From Rubrivivax sp. (lineage in GTDB: Bacteria > Pseudomonadota > Gammaproteobacteria > Burkholderiales > Burkholderiaceae_C): a stretch of DNA of 32,500 bases. The translations under genes were made by a program, and so were the position numbers. The stretch is taken from assembly GCA_021298085.1 (NCBI GenBank), contig JAJTDE010000040.1, positions 1 to 32,500 on the forward strand, in the 5' to 3' direction. The notes below the pieces were generated by a model that was given only the letters and a program-made list of their open reading frames with translations, ran no database searches and was not told the DNA's origin. Below, in pieces: positions 6,318-14,373 of this stretch (its first letter is position 1; the number at the start of each line of letters is the position of its first letter).

Positions 6318-8606
6318 TCACTCACTCAGCACCACACGAACGCGGTGCAGAGACCCGTTGAACGCAAACGGCACCCGGTAGTCCTCGGACACCGGCGTGC
6401 CCGTGTCGAGACCGACGTTCAACCCCTCGATGTAGGACATCACCCAGGGCACGGTTCTGCTCAGGCGGCCTTGGCCGACGACCTCGCCGTCCAACAGAAG
6501 GCTGACACTGCCGCCGCGTCCCCACCCTCCGCCGTCGCTGACAAACACCAGCGTCACGAGGTGGGAGCCGGCCGGCAGCCGATCGGCCGAGGTGATCTGT
6601 TCACGCGAACGGCCCATCAGGTTGTAGTGATAGACCAGGTGGCCGTCCAGCAGGTAAAGCGCATGGCCACCAAAGCGGCCGCCCTGTCCGAAGAGCAGGC
6701 CTTGCCCGCCGCCGGGTGGGAGCTCCACCTCGGCCTCCACGCGAAATGAACGGTTGGTCAGGTTGGGGGAACTGCCCGGCGGCACCCGCGTCGTCCCGGC
6801 GTAGAACACAAACGCCTGGCGGCCGCGGACCGTGCTCGGGCGCAACGGCCCTGGCATGTTGCCGATGCCGCGGATGATGGGCAGCGCATGGTGCCGCGCC
6901 GCTTCGATCCAGAAAAGCTCCTGGAGCTCACGCAGCTTGTCGGGATACTGGGCGGCGACGTCAAGCGCCTCGCTGTAGTCGTCGGCCACGTGGTAGAGCT
7001 CCCAGCCCATCGACTCGATGGTCTCGGGCTTCATCGAGAACGCCCAGGGCATCTCGGTCGGGCCTGAGGCCGCCACCCAGCCGTCGTGGTAGATCGCCCG
7101 GTTGCCCACGAGCTCGAAGTACTGGCTCTTGCGCCGTGACGGCTGGCCCGCATCGTCGAAGCTGTAGGCCATGCTCACGCCTGACATCGGCAGCTGCGTG
7201 ACACCATGGACTGCCGCGGGAGGGGCGATGCCCACGATGTCCAGGATGGTGGGCGTGATGTCGATCACGTGGTGAAACTGGCTCCGCACTTCGCCCTTGG
7301 CGGCGATGCCGCGCGGCCAGGCGACCACCAGTCCATTGCGGGTTCCGCCAAAGTGCGAGGCTACCTGCTTGAACCACTGGAAGGGCGTGTCCATCGCGTG
7401 TGCCCAGCCCACCGGATAGTGGTTGTAGGCCATCGGGCCACCCAGGTCGTCGATGTGCGCCAGCAGGACCGGCAGGTCTTCTGACATGCCGTTCATGAAC
7501 AGGCCTTCGTTCAGCTCGCCGTGAGGCCCGCCTTCCGCACTGGCGCCGTTGTCGCCCTGGATGAAGATGACCAGGGTGTTGTCGAGCTCACCCATGCTGC
7601 GCAAGGCGTCGATCACGCGGCCGATCTGATGGTCGCTGAAGGCCACGCAGGCGGCATAGACCTCGATCATCCGCGCATACAGCCGCTGCTCGTCAGGGCT
7701 GAGCGCCGACCAGGCCGGGATGACATCAGGGCGCTCGGTCAGCAAGGTGTTCTCGGGAACCACCCCCAGTGCTTTCTGCTGCGCCAGCGTACGGCTGCGG
7801 ATGGCGTCCCAGCCTTCGTCGAAGCACCCCTTGAACCGTTCGATCCACTCGCGCGGCGCATGGTGTGGCGCGTGTCCGGAAGCCGTGGCGTAGTGCATGA
7901 AGAAGGGCTTGTCAGGTGCCGCTGACTTCTGGCGTTGGATCCAGGCAATGGCCTGATCGGCCAGGTCGCGCTCCAGGATGTAGTCAGGGTCGTCTGCTGG
8001 CGGCTCGATCGGCTGTGTCCCCTGGAACAGCGCAGGCGCCCACTGGTTGGTGCCACCCCCCAGAAAACCGTAGAAGTGCTCGAAGCCCATCGACGTGGGC
8101 CAGCGGTCAAACGGCCCGCTGGGGCCGCTCTCCCAATCCGGGACGTTGTGGTACTTGCCGATCAGGGCGGTGTTGTAGCCGTTGAGCCGCAGGATCTCTG
8201 CAACCGTCGCCGCACTGCGCGGAATGATGCTGGTGTAGCCGTCATAGGCGGTCGATGCCTCGGTCACGCGCCCGCTGCCCACCTCATGGTGGTTGCGTCC
8301 GGTCAGCAGCGCTGCCCGCGTGGGCGAGCACATGGCAGTGGTGTGGAACTCCGTGTAGCGCAAGCCCATCGCCGCCAGGGCGTCCAGGGTGGGCGCTGCA
8401 ATGGGGCCGCCGAAGGTGCTGCTGGCGCCATAGCCGATGTCGTCGGTCAGGATCACCAGGACATTGGGCGCACCCTGGGGCGCGCGTGGCTGCTCGGGCC
8501 ACTCTGGCTGGTCGTGTGCGGCGGGCACACGTCCGAAGTCCTGGCGCGCGGGGCGTGCGGGTGGCGGCAGGGTGCCCGCTGCGGGGCCTTGACGCGCTTG
8601 GCTCAT
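6318..8606 (-). CDS. Long-type arylsulfatase (formylglycine-dependent sulfatase)
   Basis: A 762-residue member of the alkaline-phosphatase-like sulfatases. VLVILTDDIGYGASSTFGG holds the metal-binding Asp pair (about 55-56); the CSPTRAALLTGR signature at about 93-104 carries the Cys that must be converted to formylglycine. The region after about residue 570 is a beta-rich, lectin-like domain ending in GSLHRVRVVL. The length suits the AtsA/AtsD-like 'long' arylsulfatases (~780 residues). It cleaves sulfate from organic sulfate esters. No signal peptide is visible, so it is probably cytoplasmic. The start at 8606 is preferred over 8651 because AAGGAG lies about 9 bases upstream. It is the last gene of the leftward catabolic run; no formylglycine-generating enzyme is in the window. 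Confidence 0.92.
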   Translation of the reverse strand: MSQARQGPAAGTLPPPARPARQDFGRVPAAHDQPEWPEQPRAPQGAPNVLVILTDDIGYGASSTFGGPIAAPTLDALAAMGLRYTEFHTTAMCSPTRAALLTGRNHHEVGSGRVTEASTAYDGYTSIIPRSAATVAEILRLNGYNTALIGKYHNVPDWESGPSGPFDRWPTSMGFEHFYGFLGGGTNQWAPALFQGTQPIEPPADDPDYILERDLADQAIAWIQRQKSAAPDKPFFMHYATASGHAPHHAPREWIERFKGCFDEGWDAIRSRTLAQQKALGVVPENTLLTERPDVIPAWSALSPDEQRLYARMIEVYAACVAFSDHQIGRVIDALRSMGELDNTLVIFIQGDNGASAEGGPHGELNEGLFMNGMSEDLPVLLAHIDDLGGPMAYNHYPVGWAHAMDTPFQWFKQVASHFGGTRNGLVVAWPRGIAAKGEVRSQFHHVIDITPTILDIVGIAPPAAVHGVTQLPMSGVSMAYSFDDAGQPSRRKSQYFELVGNRAIYHDGWVAASGPTEMPWAFSMKPETIESMGWELYHVADDYSEALDVAAQYPDKLRELQELFWIEAARHHALPIIRGIGNMPGPLRPSTVRGRQAFVFYAGTTRVPPGSSPNLTNRSFRVEAEVELPPGGGQGLLFGQGGRFGGHALYLLDGHLVYHYNLMGRSREQITSADRLPAGSHLVTLVFVSDGGGWGRGGSVSLLLDGEVVGQGRLSRTVPWVMSYIEGLNVGLDTGTPVSEDYRVPFAFNGSLHRVRVVLSE

Positions 8607-8646
8607 CGATGTCTCCTTGAAGGTATGCGAGCAGCGTCGAGGGTCA

Positions 8647-8672
8647 CCCACTGGGCTGGCTCAGTCAGTGGG
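8647..8672. other. Hairpin in the nitroreductase-sulfatase gap
   Basis: CCCACTG (8647-8653) pairs perfectly with CAGTGGG (8666-8672) around a 12-base loop. It lies in the 115-base gap between the nitroreductase stop and the sulfatase start. It could be a weak terminator, a processing site or an operator for the sulfatase; no T-run follows on the minus strand, so a classical terminator is unlikely. Confidence 0.3.
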
Positions 8673-8721
8673 GAATTCGCTGGGCAGGTTGTGGTGGCAA
8701 GGTTGGCTTCGCGCATGGGGC

Positions 8722-9387
8722 TCAGCGATGGAAGGTGACGGCGTCATGCACAGCGGCTCTGCCCACACGGCACCGGTTGGCTGGCGCCAGCGTGTCTTCG
8801 TAGCCAAACGAGATGCCCATGAGGATTCGCAGCCGAGCGTCGAGGCCCAAGGCCTCGCGAACCGCCGGTGCGGGGAAGCTCACCGCAGCCTGTGGGCACG
8901 AAGCCAGGCCCCGGGCCGTGAGTGCCAGCATCAGTGTCTGGGCATAGATGCCGCAGTCGGCTGCCTCGCGCAGACCGAACGGTTCGGGCAGGCCGATGAA
9001 AGCAACGTGGGGTGCACCAAAGAAGCTGTAGTTGGCCAGCATGGCGCGGCCGCGCGCGACCTTGTCCTCGCGCGCGATGCCGAGTGCACCATACAGCTGC
9101 GCAGCAGCGTCGAACTGGCGCACCTGATAGATGCCCTGGTAGCGCCCGTCGTAGGGGAAGTCAGGGCGGTGCTGAGCCGGGTCCACGCCGGCCTTCAGCA
9201 GCCGCTGCCGCAGGTTCTCACAGGCCTGCCCGGAGGCAACATGCACCACCCAGGGCTGGGTATTGCAGTTCGATGGTGCCTGCTGTGCCAGTGAGAAGAT
9301 CTCTTCCAGCGTGGCAGGTGGCACCTCGTCGGGCAGAAACCCCCGAACAGAACGGCGTTGCCTGACCGCCTGATCCACACTCATCAT
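8722..9387 (-). CDS. Nitroreductase family FMN-dependent oxidoreductase
   Basis: A 221-residue protein. The N-terminal RQRRSVRGF is the FMN-phosphate-binding motif; APSNCNTQPWVVHV is the flavin-contacting loop; the C-terminal half has GIYAQTLMLALTARGLAS, the helix that packs on the flavin, and the segment ISFGYEDTLAPANRCR near the end. Such enzymes are cytoplasmic dimers using NAD(P)H to reduce nitro groups, quinones or activated C=C bonds; in a catabolic locus the last role is possible. ATG 9387 (or the next ATG at 9384) is chosen because the frame upstream would overlap the SDR gene's end. It follows the SDR stop by about 20 bases, so both are likely co-transcribed. Confidence 0.88.
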   Translation of the reverse strand: MMSVDQAVRQRRSVRGFLPDEVPPATLEEIFSLAQQAPSNCNTQPWVVHVASGQACENLRQRLLKAGVDPAQHRPDFPYDGRYQGIYQVRQFDAAAQLYGALGIAREDKVARGRAMLANYSFFGAPHVAFIGLPEPFGLREAADCGIYAQTLMLALTARGLASCPQAAVSFPAPAVREALGLDARLRILMGISFGYEDTLAPANRCRVGRAAVHDAVTFHR

Positions 9388-9407
9388 CGCCAGGTCCTGC
9401 CATTCGG

Positions 9408-10181
9408 TCAGAAGTTGGGTGAACTCACGCCGCCATCCACACCCAGCACCTGGCCCGTGATCCAGCTGGCCGCCGGCGAGCACAGGAACGTCACGGCTGC
9501 GGCAATGTCCTCCGGCTGCCCCATGCGTCCCATGGGGGTTGAGCGCAGCATGCGCTCCTGGCGTTCGGGTGTGAGAAAGCGGGCAAGCGCATCGGTCATG
9601 ACGGTGCCTGGCTCCACCGCATTGATGCGGATCAGGGGCGCGTAGTCCTGCGCCAGGTTGCGCGTCATCTGGTTCAGCGCAGCCTTTGCCGCACCGTAGG
9701 CGGAAAAGCGCCGCTGGACATACCGCGCCGCCACCGAGGAAATGTTGACGACAGCGCCACCGCCGGCCGTGGCCATGCCCGCGGCCACCTTCTGGATCAG
9801 GCTGTAGGCGGGCACCACGTTCCAGCTGAGCACCTGGGCAAACTCCGCGCTGCCCATCTTTTGTGGATCGTTGGGCCCTGAGCCGCCCGCGTTGTTGACC
9901 AACACGGTCACGGTACCCAGTTCAGTCTGCGTTCGCAGCACCAGCTGGTCCAGCGCGGCGTTGTCGCCCACGTCCGTCGGTATGGCCAGCGCACGGCGCC
10001 CGCGGTGCCGAATCTCGGCGGCCACCGCCTCGACGTCCGCGGCCGTGCGTGCGGCAAGGGCCACATCAGCGCCGGCGTCGGCCAGGGCCAGCGCACAGGC
10101 CCGTCCGATGCCCTTGCCAGCGCCGGTGACCAGCGCCACGCGGCCCGACAGCATCTGATCTCGAAAGACTCCCGCCAGCAT
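9408..10181 (-). CDS. Short-chain dehydrogenase/reductase (hydroxysteroid-dehydrogenase-like)
   Basis: A 257-residue classical SDR. The cofactor motif TGAGKGIG is at about residues 19-26; NNAG follows strand 4; the catalytic set is Ser in VVNISSVAA, then YGAAK. The end WITGQVLGVDGGVSSPNF is typical of FabG/7-alpha-hydroxysteroid dehydrogenase relatives. It would interconvert a secondary alcohol and ketone with NAD(P)(H). No acidic residue at the end of strand 2 (ALAARTA) suggests an NADP preference, a rule with exceptions. The ATG starts on the base directly after the MFS gene's stop, with AAGG from that gene's last codons as ribosome-binding site, so translation is probably coupled. A steroid substrate would fit the locus but is not shown. 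Confidence 0.9.
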   Translation of the reverse strand: MLAGVFRDQMLSGRVALVTGAGKGIGRACALALADAGADVALAARTAADVEAVAAEIRHRGRRALAIPTDVGDNAALDQLVLRTQTELGTVTVLVNNAGGSGPNDPQKMGSAEFAQVLSWNVVPAYSLIQKVAAGMATAGGGAVVNISSVAARYVQRRFSAYGAAKAALNQMTRNLAQDYAPLIRINAVEPGTVMTDALARFLTPERQERMLRSTPMGRMGQPEDIAAAVTFLCSPAASWITGQVLGVDGGVSSPNF

Positions 10182-11525
10182 CTACGTCGCCTTGGGGTCG
10201 TAGGCGCGGATGCCAGCCACGTAGTGGTGCCGCGTGCGCGCCACCAGCACGAGCGACAGTGACCCGAAGACCACTGCCATCAGGGCCAGCGACAGGTGCA
10301 GGCTGTTGCGGTCCTTGAAGAGGCCGTCGGTCAGCCCGCCGGCCAGCGGAATGCCGGCAAAGGCGACGATGAAGATCAGCACATACAACACGGCGGAGGC
10401 CTGACCGCGGAACTGGTCAGGCGTGAGCGCCTGGATCGCCGCCAGCACGGGCGGCAGCCCCATGCCCGCAAAGGCCAGGGCCATCCAGACAAAGGCCATG
10501 GACAGGTGCGGGTTGGGCAGCAGCTGGGAGATGACCGTGGTGGTCATGGCCCCCGCCGCGCCGATCATCAGCACCTTGAGACGGCCATCCTCGTGTCCGC
10601 GCGATTGGAGCTTGTCGGCCAGCCAGCCGCCCAGCAGGGTGCCTGGTGTGGACGCCAGCAGATAGCCCAGGCCCAGCCAAAGCCCGGTGGACGTGGGTGG
10701 CAGGCCGTGCTTGCGCTCGAACATGGTTGGCAGCCAGAACGCCAGCGAGACAAAGGGCAGCACGAAGAAGATGTAGCCCAGGTAGCAGGGCTGATAGCTC
10801 TTCCACCGCGGACGCAGGTAGGCCACAAACCGCCGAAAGTCGGGGCTGGCCTCGGCGTTCACGGGCCGCTTCGGTTCGCCGGCGGTCAGCAGCAGGATCA
10901 TCGGGATGATGCCCACCAGGCCCAGGCCGATCATCACCACCCGCCAGGGCGCCATCGGCTCACCCTGAAACGTCAGCGGTGGCGCCACGAAGGGGGCGAC
11001 GAAGAGGAACAGCGCCACCAAGCCGGCCGCCACGGCGTTGCCCAGCGACGATCCGGTGGCGACCACGCTCAGTGGCTTGGCCAGGGCATCGCGCGCAAAC
11101 AGGTTGCCGATCAGCGAATTGGAGGCGGGCCCGAGCGACGCTTCGGCGGCCGTGAGAAAGATGCGTGCCAGGCACAGGGTCCAGAAGCCGATGGCCACGC
11201 CCTGCAGCGCGGTCATCACGCTCCAGATGACCAGGCACAGCACCACCAGGCGGATGCGGTTGAACTGATCCGCCAGGCGCGCCAGCGGCATGCCCGCCGC
11301 GGCAAAGAACAGGCCCGTCACCAGGCCACCGATCAGCCCTGTCTGCGTGTCGTTGAGGCCCAGGTCCTTCTGCATGGGTGTGACCAGCAGCGTCATGGCA
11401 AAACGGTCGACCTGCGCGATGACGTTGGTGACCATCAAGGCGAACACCAGGTACCAGGATCGCCGGATGCCGTAGGAAGGGTCGCCCACGGTGGCCGAGG
11501 CCTGAGAAGGCGCTGCGTGCATCAT
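10182..11525 (-). CDS. MFS transporter, spinster-like family (first of three)
   Basis: A 447-residue inner-membrane protein with about 12 hydrophobic segments. The first helix carries IAQVDRFAMTLL and is followed by QKDLGLNDTQTGLIGGL; the loop between helices 2 and 3 has PLARLADQFNRIRL, the MFS signature (G/A..aDr..r). This pattern is shared by spinster-like MFS proteins common in aromatic, steroid and terpenoid degradation loci. The inner start at 11525 is chosen because it overlaps the ALDH stop as ATGA, a sign of translational coupling; the longer frame to 11588 lies inside the ALDH gene. It most likely imports the pathway's substrate or an intermediate. Direction and substrate are inferred. 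Confidence 0.88.
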   Translation of the reverse strand: MMHAAPSQASATVGDPSYGIRRSWYLVFALMVTNVIAQVDRFAMTLLVTPMQKDLGLNDTQTGLIGGLVTGLFFAAAGMPLARLADQFNRIRLVVLCLVIWSVMTALQGVAIGFWTLCLARIFLTAAEASLGPASNSLIGNLFARDALAKPLSVVATGSSLGNAVAAGLVALFLFVAPFVAPPLTFQGEPMAPWRVVMIGLGLVGIIPMILLLTAGEPKRPVNAEASPDFRRFVAYLRPRWKSYQPCYLGYIFFVLPFVSLAFWLPTMFERKHGLPPTSTGLWLGLGYLLASTPGTLLGGWLADKLQSRGHEDGRLKVLMIGAAGAMTTTVISQLLPNPHLSMAFVWMALAFAGMGLPPVLAAIQALTPDQFRGQASAVLYVLIFIVAFAGIPLAGGLTDGLFKDRNSLHLSLALMAVVFGSLSLVLVARTRHHYVAGIRAYDPKAT

Positions 11526-12946
11526 GCTGTCACCGCCGCGCGCATCATGCCTTCCAGGTGGGGCGCATAAGGCGGCAGCATGCCCCATTCGCGTCGCGGG
11601 TCATGGCCACCGGCCTTGTAGACCGAACGGACATGGCTGAACGCCAGAAAACCTTCGCGTCCCTGGTAGTGCCCCATACCGGAGCTGCCCACACCGCCGA
11701 AGGGCGCTTCCGTCAGGGCGGCGTGCATGAGGACATCATTGATGGCCACGCCACCCGACAACGTGTGGTCCAGCACCCAGGCCTGCTCTGCCTCATCGTT
11801 GCCGAAGTAGTACAGCGCCAAGGGGCGAGGCCCTTGGTTGATCGCGCCCACCGCGTCACGGATCTGGTCGTAGCTCTGCACCACCAGCGCGGGCCCGAAG
11901 ATCTCGTGCTGTGAGATCACGGCGTCGGCCGGCGGCTTGACCACGATGCGCAGCGGCATGCGGCGTTCGGCCTGCGCCTGCCGGCCCGGCTCGCCACCCG
12001 CCACCACCACCTGGGCCCCTCTGGCGGCCGCGTCTGCGACATAGCTTTCCACGCGCTCGAAGTGGCGCGCATTGACCACCGGCACCACGTCAGGGTTGCC
12101 ACCGGTCTTGGGGTACAGGCCTGCGTAGGTGGCCTGCAGCGCCGCCACCAGGGCCTCTACCTGCGACTCATGCACCCACACCACGTCGGGCGACACGCAC
12201 AGCTGCCCGCTGTTCTGGGCCTTGCCCACCGCGATGCGCTCGGCTGCCATGGCGATGTCGGCACTTCGCCCCACCAGCACCGGGCTCTTGCCACCCAGCT
12301 CCAGTGTGACGGGCACCAGGTTCCGCGCCGCTGCCTGCATCACCAGCTTGCCGACCTCCGTGGAGCCGGTGAAGACCAGGTGATCCCAGGCCTGTGCGCT
12401 GAATTCAGCAGCGACCTCGGGCCCGCCGGTCACCACGGCGAGTTCATCGGGGCTGAAGAACTCGGGGACCCTTCGCTGCAGGGTCTCGGCCGTCCGTGGC
12501 GCGAGCTCGCTGGGCTTGAGCACGGCGCGGTTGCCCGCCGCAAAGACGCTGGCCAGCGGCGCCAGCAGCGTGAACAGCGGCGCATTCCAGGTGCCGATGA
12601 TGCCGACCACACCCTTGGGCTGCAGCTTCACCCACGCGGTGGCACCAAACTGGTCAAACGGTGGGACGCTGGGCCGAGGCTGATCGGCCAGCCACTGCGG
12701 CAGGTGATCTCGCGCGGCCTTGAGCGCGCCAAGCGAGCCCAGGATGTCGTTCATCATCGAGAACACCAGCGGCCTGCCGCCGAAGTCGTCAGCCATGGCC
12801 GCGCAGAGTTCGTCGTTGTGCTGAACCAGGAGGTCGATGACCCGCTGGATGCGGCCCTGCCGGGCGGCAGCCCCCACGGGGCCTTCCCGCACGAAGGCGG
12901 CACGCTGTCGATCGAGCAGGGATCCTGGGCTTTCCGTGCGGGCCAT
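11522..12946 (-). CDS. Aldehyde dehydrogenase, coniferyl-aldehyde-dehydrogenase-like
   Basis: A 474-residue NAD(P)-dependent aldehyde dehydrogenase. PKGVVGIIGTWNAPLFTLL marks the substrate/cofactor entrance; KPSE follows; FTGSTEVGK is the cofactor loop; LELGGKSP holds the general-base Glu; NSGQLCVSPD holds the catalytic Cys; EIFGPALVV is the late conserved motif. The unusual short N-terminus and hydrophobic-anchor-like C-terminus (MLPPYAPHLEGMMRA) are those of coniferyl aldehyde dehydrogenases and related class-3-like ALDHs. It would oxidise a bulky aldehyde to an acid, for instance the product of the GMC enzyme. ATG 12946 is chosen because GGAG lies 9 bases upstream. First gene of the leftward run. 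Confidence 0.9.
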   Translation of the reverse strand: MARTESPGSLLDRQRAAFVREGPVGAAARQGRIQRVIDLLVQHNDELCAAMADDFGGRPLVFSMMNDILGSLGALKAARDHLPQWLADQPRPSVPPFDQFGATAWVKLQPKGVVGIIGTWNAPLFTLLAPLASVFAAGNRAVLKPSELAPRTAETLQRRVPEFFSPDELAVVTGGPEVAAEFSAQAWDHLVFTGSTEVGKLVMQAAARNLVPVTLELGGKSPVLVGRSADIAMAAERIAVGKAQNSGQLCVSPDVVWVHESQVEALVAALQATYAGLYPKTGGNPDVVPVVNARHFERVESYVADAAARGAQVVVAGGEPGRQAQAERRMPLRIVVKPPADAVISQHEIFGPALVVQSYDQIRDAVGAINQGPRPLALYYFGNDEAEQAWVLDHTLSGGVAINDVLMHAALTEAPFGGVGSSGMGHYQGREGFLAFSHVRSVYKAGGHDPRREWGMLPPYAPHLEGMMRAAVTA

Positions 12947-13156
12947 CGGCTGTGTCTCCATCGTCGTCAAGGCGAGGCAGCAGGCTATCGCCCGACGAAC
13001 CGTGCCTCGTCGTCCAAAGAGACGATACGCAGGGCCCAAGGGGCCGTACACCCCCCCGGTATAACCCGTGGTTGCGGACGGTTGGACCGGTTGGCCCGCA
13101 ATGCGTAGTCCGATTTGGGTAGGTGCCGGGCGTCGATCGCTGCGAAGCTTGCGGGC
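12947..13156. promoter_or_regulatory. Divergent control region between the ALDH and thiolase runs
   Basis: The ~200 bases separate two long divergent catabolic runs, so both promoters should be here. TTGCGG (13072-13077) and CCGCAA (13096-13101) form an inverted repeat, inside which lie the short palindrome CGGT-TGG-ACCG (13079-13089) and a direct repeat GGTTGG (13080-13085 and 13089-13094). A regulator may bind there. No convincing -35/-10 pair was found; TATAAC at 13060-13065 is the only -10-like hexamer I noted. Confidence 0.45.
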
Positions 13157-14365
13157 ATGTCACCGACCTACATCCTCGATCACGTGAGAACGCCTCGTGG
13201 CAAGGGCAAACCCGACGGCAGCCTGCACGAGATCACGCCTGTCAAGCTGGCCCGGGTGCCCCTGATGGCGCTGCGCGACCGAAACCGCCTGGACACCCGT
13301 GAGCTGAGCGATGTGGTCATGGGGTGTGTGGTGCCGGTGGGTGAACAAGGGGGCAACATTGCGCGGATGGCGGTGCTGGACGCCGACTTCGACCACGGTG
13401 TGCCGGCCGTCCAGATCAACCGCTATTGCGGCTCCGGCCTGGAGGCCGTGGCCATGGCGGCGGCGCCGGTGATGGCCGGGCAGGCGGGGCTGGCCATCGG
13501 CGGCGGCATCGAGATGATGTCGCGCGTCCCGATGGGCAGCGATGGCGGTGCCTGGGCACAGGACCCGCAACTCGCCACCAAGACTCACTTTGTCATGCAG
13601 GGAATCTCCGCCGATCTGCTGGCGTCACTGCGCGGGCATGGGCGGCGGGATCTGGATGCCTATGCCGCTGAAAGCCACCGACGCGCGGCGCTGGCCTGGC
13701 GCGAAGGGCGCTTCGGCCGCTCGGTGGTGCCGGTCCATGACTTCCTGGGGCTTGCCCTGCTGGACCACGACGAGACCATCCGCCCGGACACCACCGCCGA
13801 CAGCCTGGCAAGCCTGAAGCCGGCCTTTGCCGAGATGGGACAGCGGTACGGCTACGACAGCGTGGCCTTGCAGCGCTACCCCCAGCTCCAGGCCATCGAG
13901 CATGTGCACCATGCGGGCAACAGCTCTGGCATCGTGGATGGCGCGGCGGCGGTTCTGGTGGGCTCCGCCGAGATGGCCGAACGCCTGCAGGTCAAGCCAC
14001 GTGCGCGCATCCGCAGCTTCGCGGCGATCGGTTCGGAACCCACGCTGATGCTGGACGGCCCCGCCATGGCGGCCCGCCGTGCCTTGCAGCGTGCCGGCAT
14101 GTCGGCCTCCGACATCGAGCTGTGGGAACTCAACGAGGCATTTGCCACGGTGGTGCTCACGATGATGGAGGAGCTCGACATTCCGCACGAGCGCATGAAT
14201 GTGAATGGCGGGGCCATTGCGATGGGGCATCCACTGGGCGCCACGGGGGCCATGATCCTGGGCATGGCACTGGATGAGCTGGAGCGCAGCGGCCGTGCCA
14301 CCGCACTGGTGAGCCTGTGCGTGGCGGCCGGCATGGGCTCGGCCATGGTCATTGAACGAATCTGA
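13157..14365 (+). CDS. Acetyl-CoA C-acyltransferase (thiolase)
   Basis: A 402-residue thiolase. The nucleophilic Cys is in INRYCGSGLEA (about residue 91); NVNGGAIAMGHPLGATG carries the active-site His; the second Cys is in LCVAAGMGSA near the C-terminus; ELWELNEAFA holds the conserved Asn-Glu pair. Catalyses CoA-dependent cleavage of 3-ketoacyl-CoA, the last step of a beta-oxidation round. It pairs with the FadB/FadJ-type protein 8 bases downstream, as in fadAB-type operons but in reverse order. ATG 13157 is preferred to the more upstream ATG 13115, whose extra residues lie in the control region and do not fit the family's start. Confidence 0.94.
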   Translation: MSPTYILDHVRTPRGKGKPDGSLHEITPVKLARVPLMALRDRNRLDTRELSDVVMGCVVPVGEQGGNIARMAVLDADFDHGVPAVQINRYCGSGLEAVAMAAAPVMAGQAGLAIGGGIEMMSRVPMGSDGGAWAQDPQLATKTHFVMQGISADLLASLRGHGRRDLDAYAAESHRRAALAWREGRFGRSVVPVHDFLGLALLDHDETIRPDTTADSLASLKPAFAEMGQRYGYDSVALQRYPQLQAIEHVHHAGNSSGIVDGAAAVLVGSAEMAERLQVKPRARIRSFAAIGSEPTLMLDGPAMAARRALQRAGMSASDIELWELNEAFATVVLTMMEELDIPHERMNVNGGAIAMGHPLGATGAMILGMALDELERSGRATALVSLCVAAGMGSAMVIERI

Positions 14366-14373
14366 GGCTACCG

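Noticed and set aside
9871..10158. Plus-strand Ser/Ala/Arg-rich frame
   Set aside because: Antisense to the SDR cofactor-binding region; composition only reflects the opposite strand.
10296..11570. 424-codon open frame on the plus strand
   Set aside because: Exactly antisense to the first MFS gene, with Gln/His/Arg-rich composition typical of shadows of membrane-protein genes.
12062..13108. 348-codon plus-strand frame over the ALDH gene
   Set aside because: Antisense shadow of ALDH; it has no family features and would run into the divergent control region.
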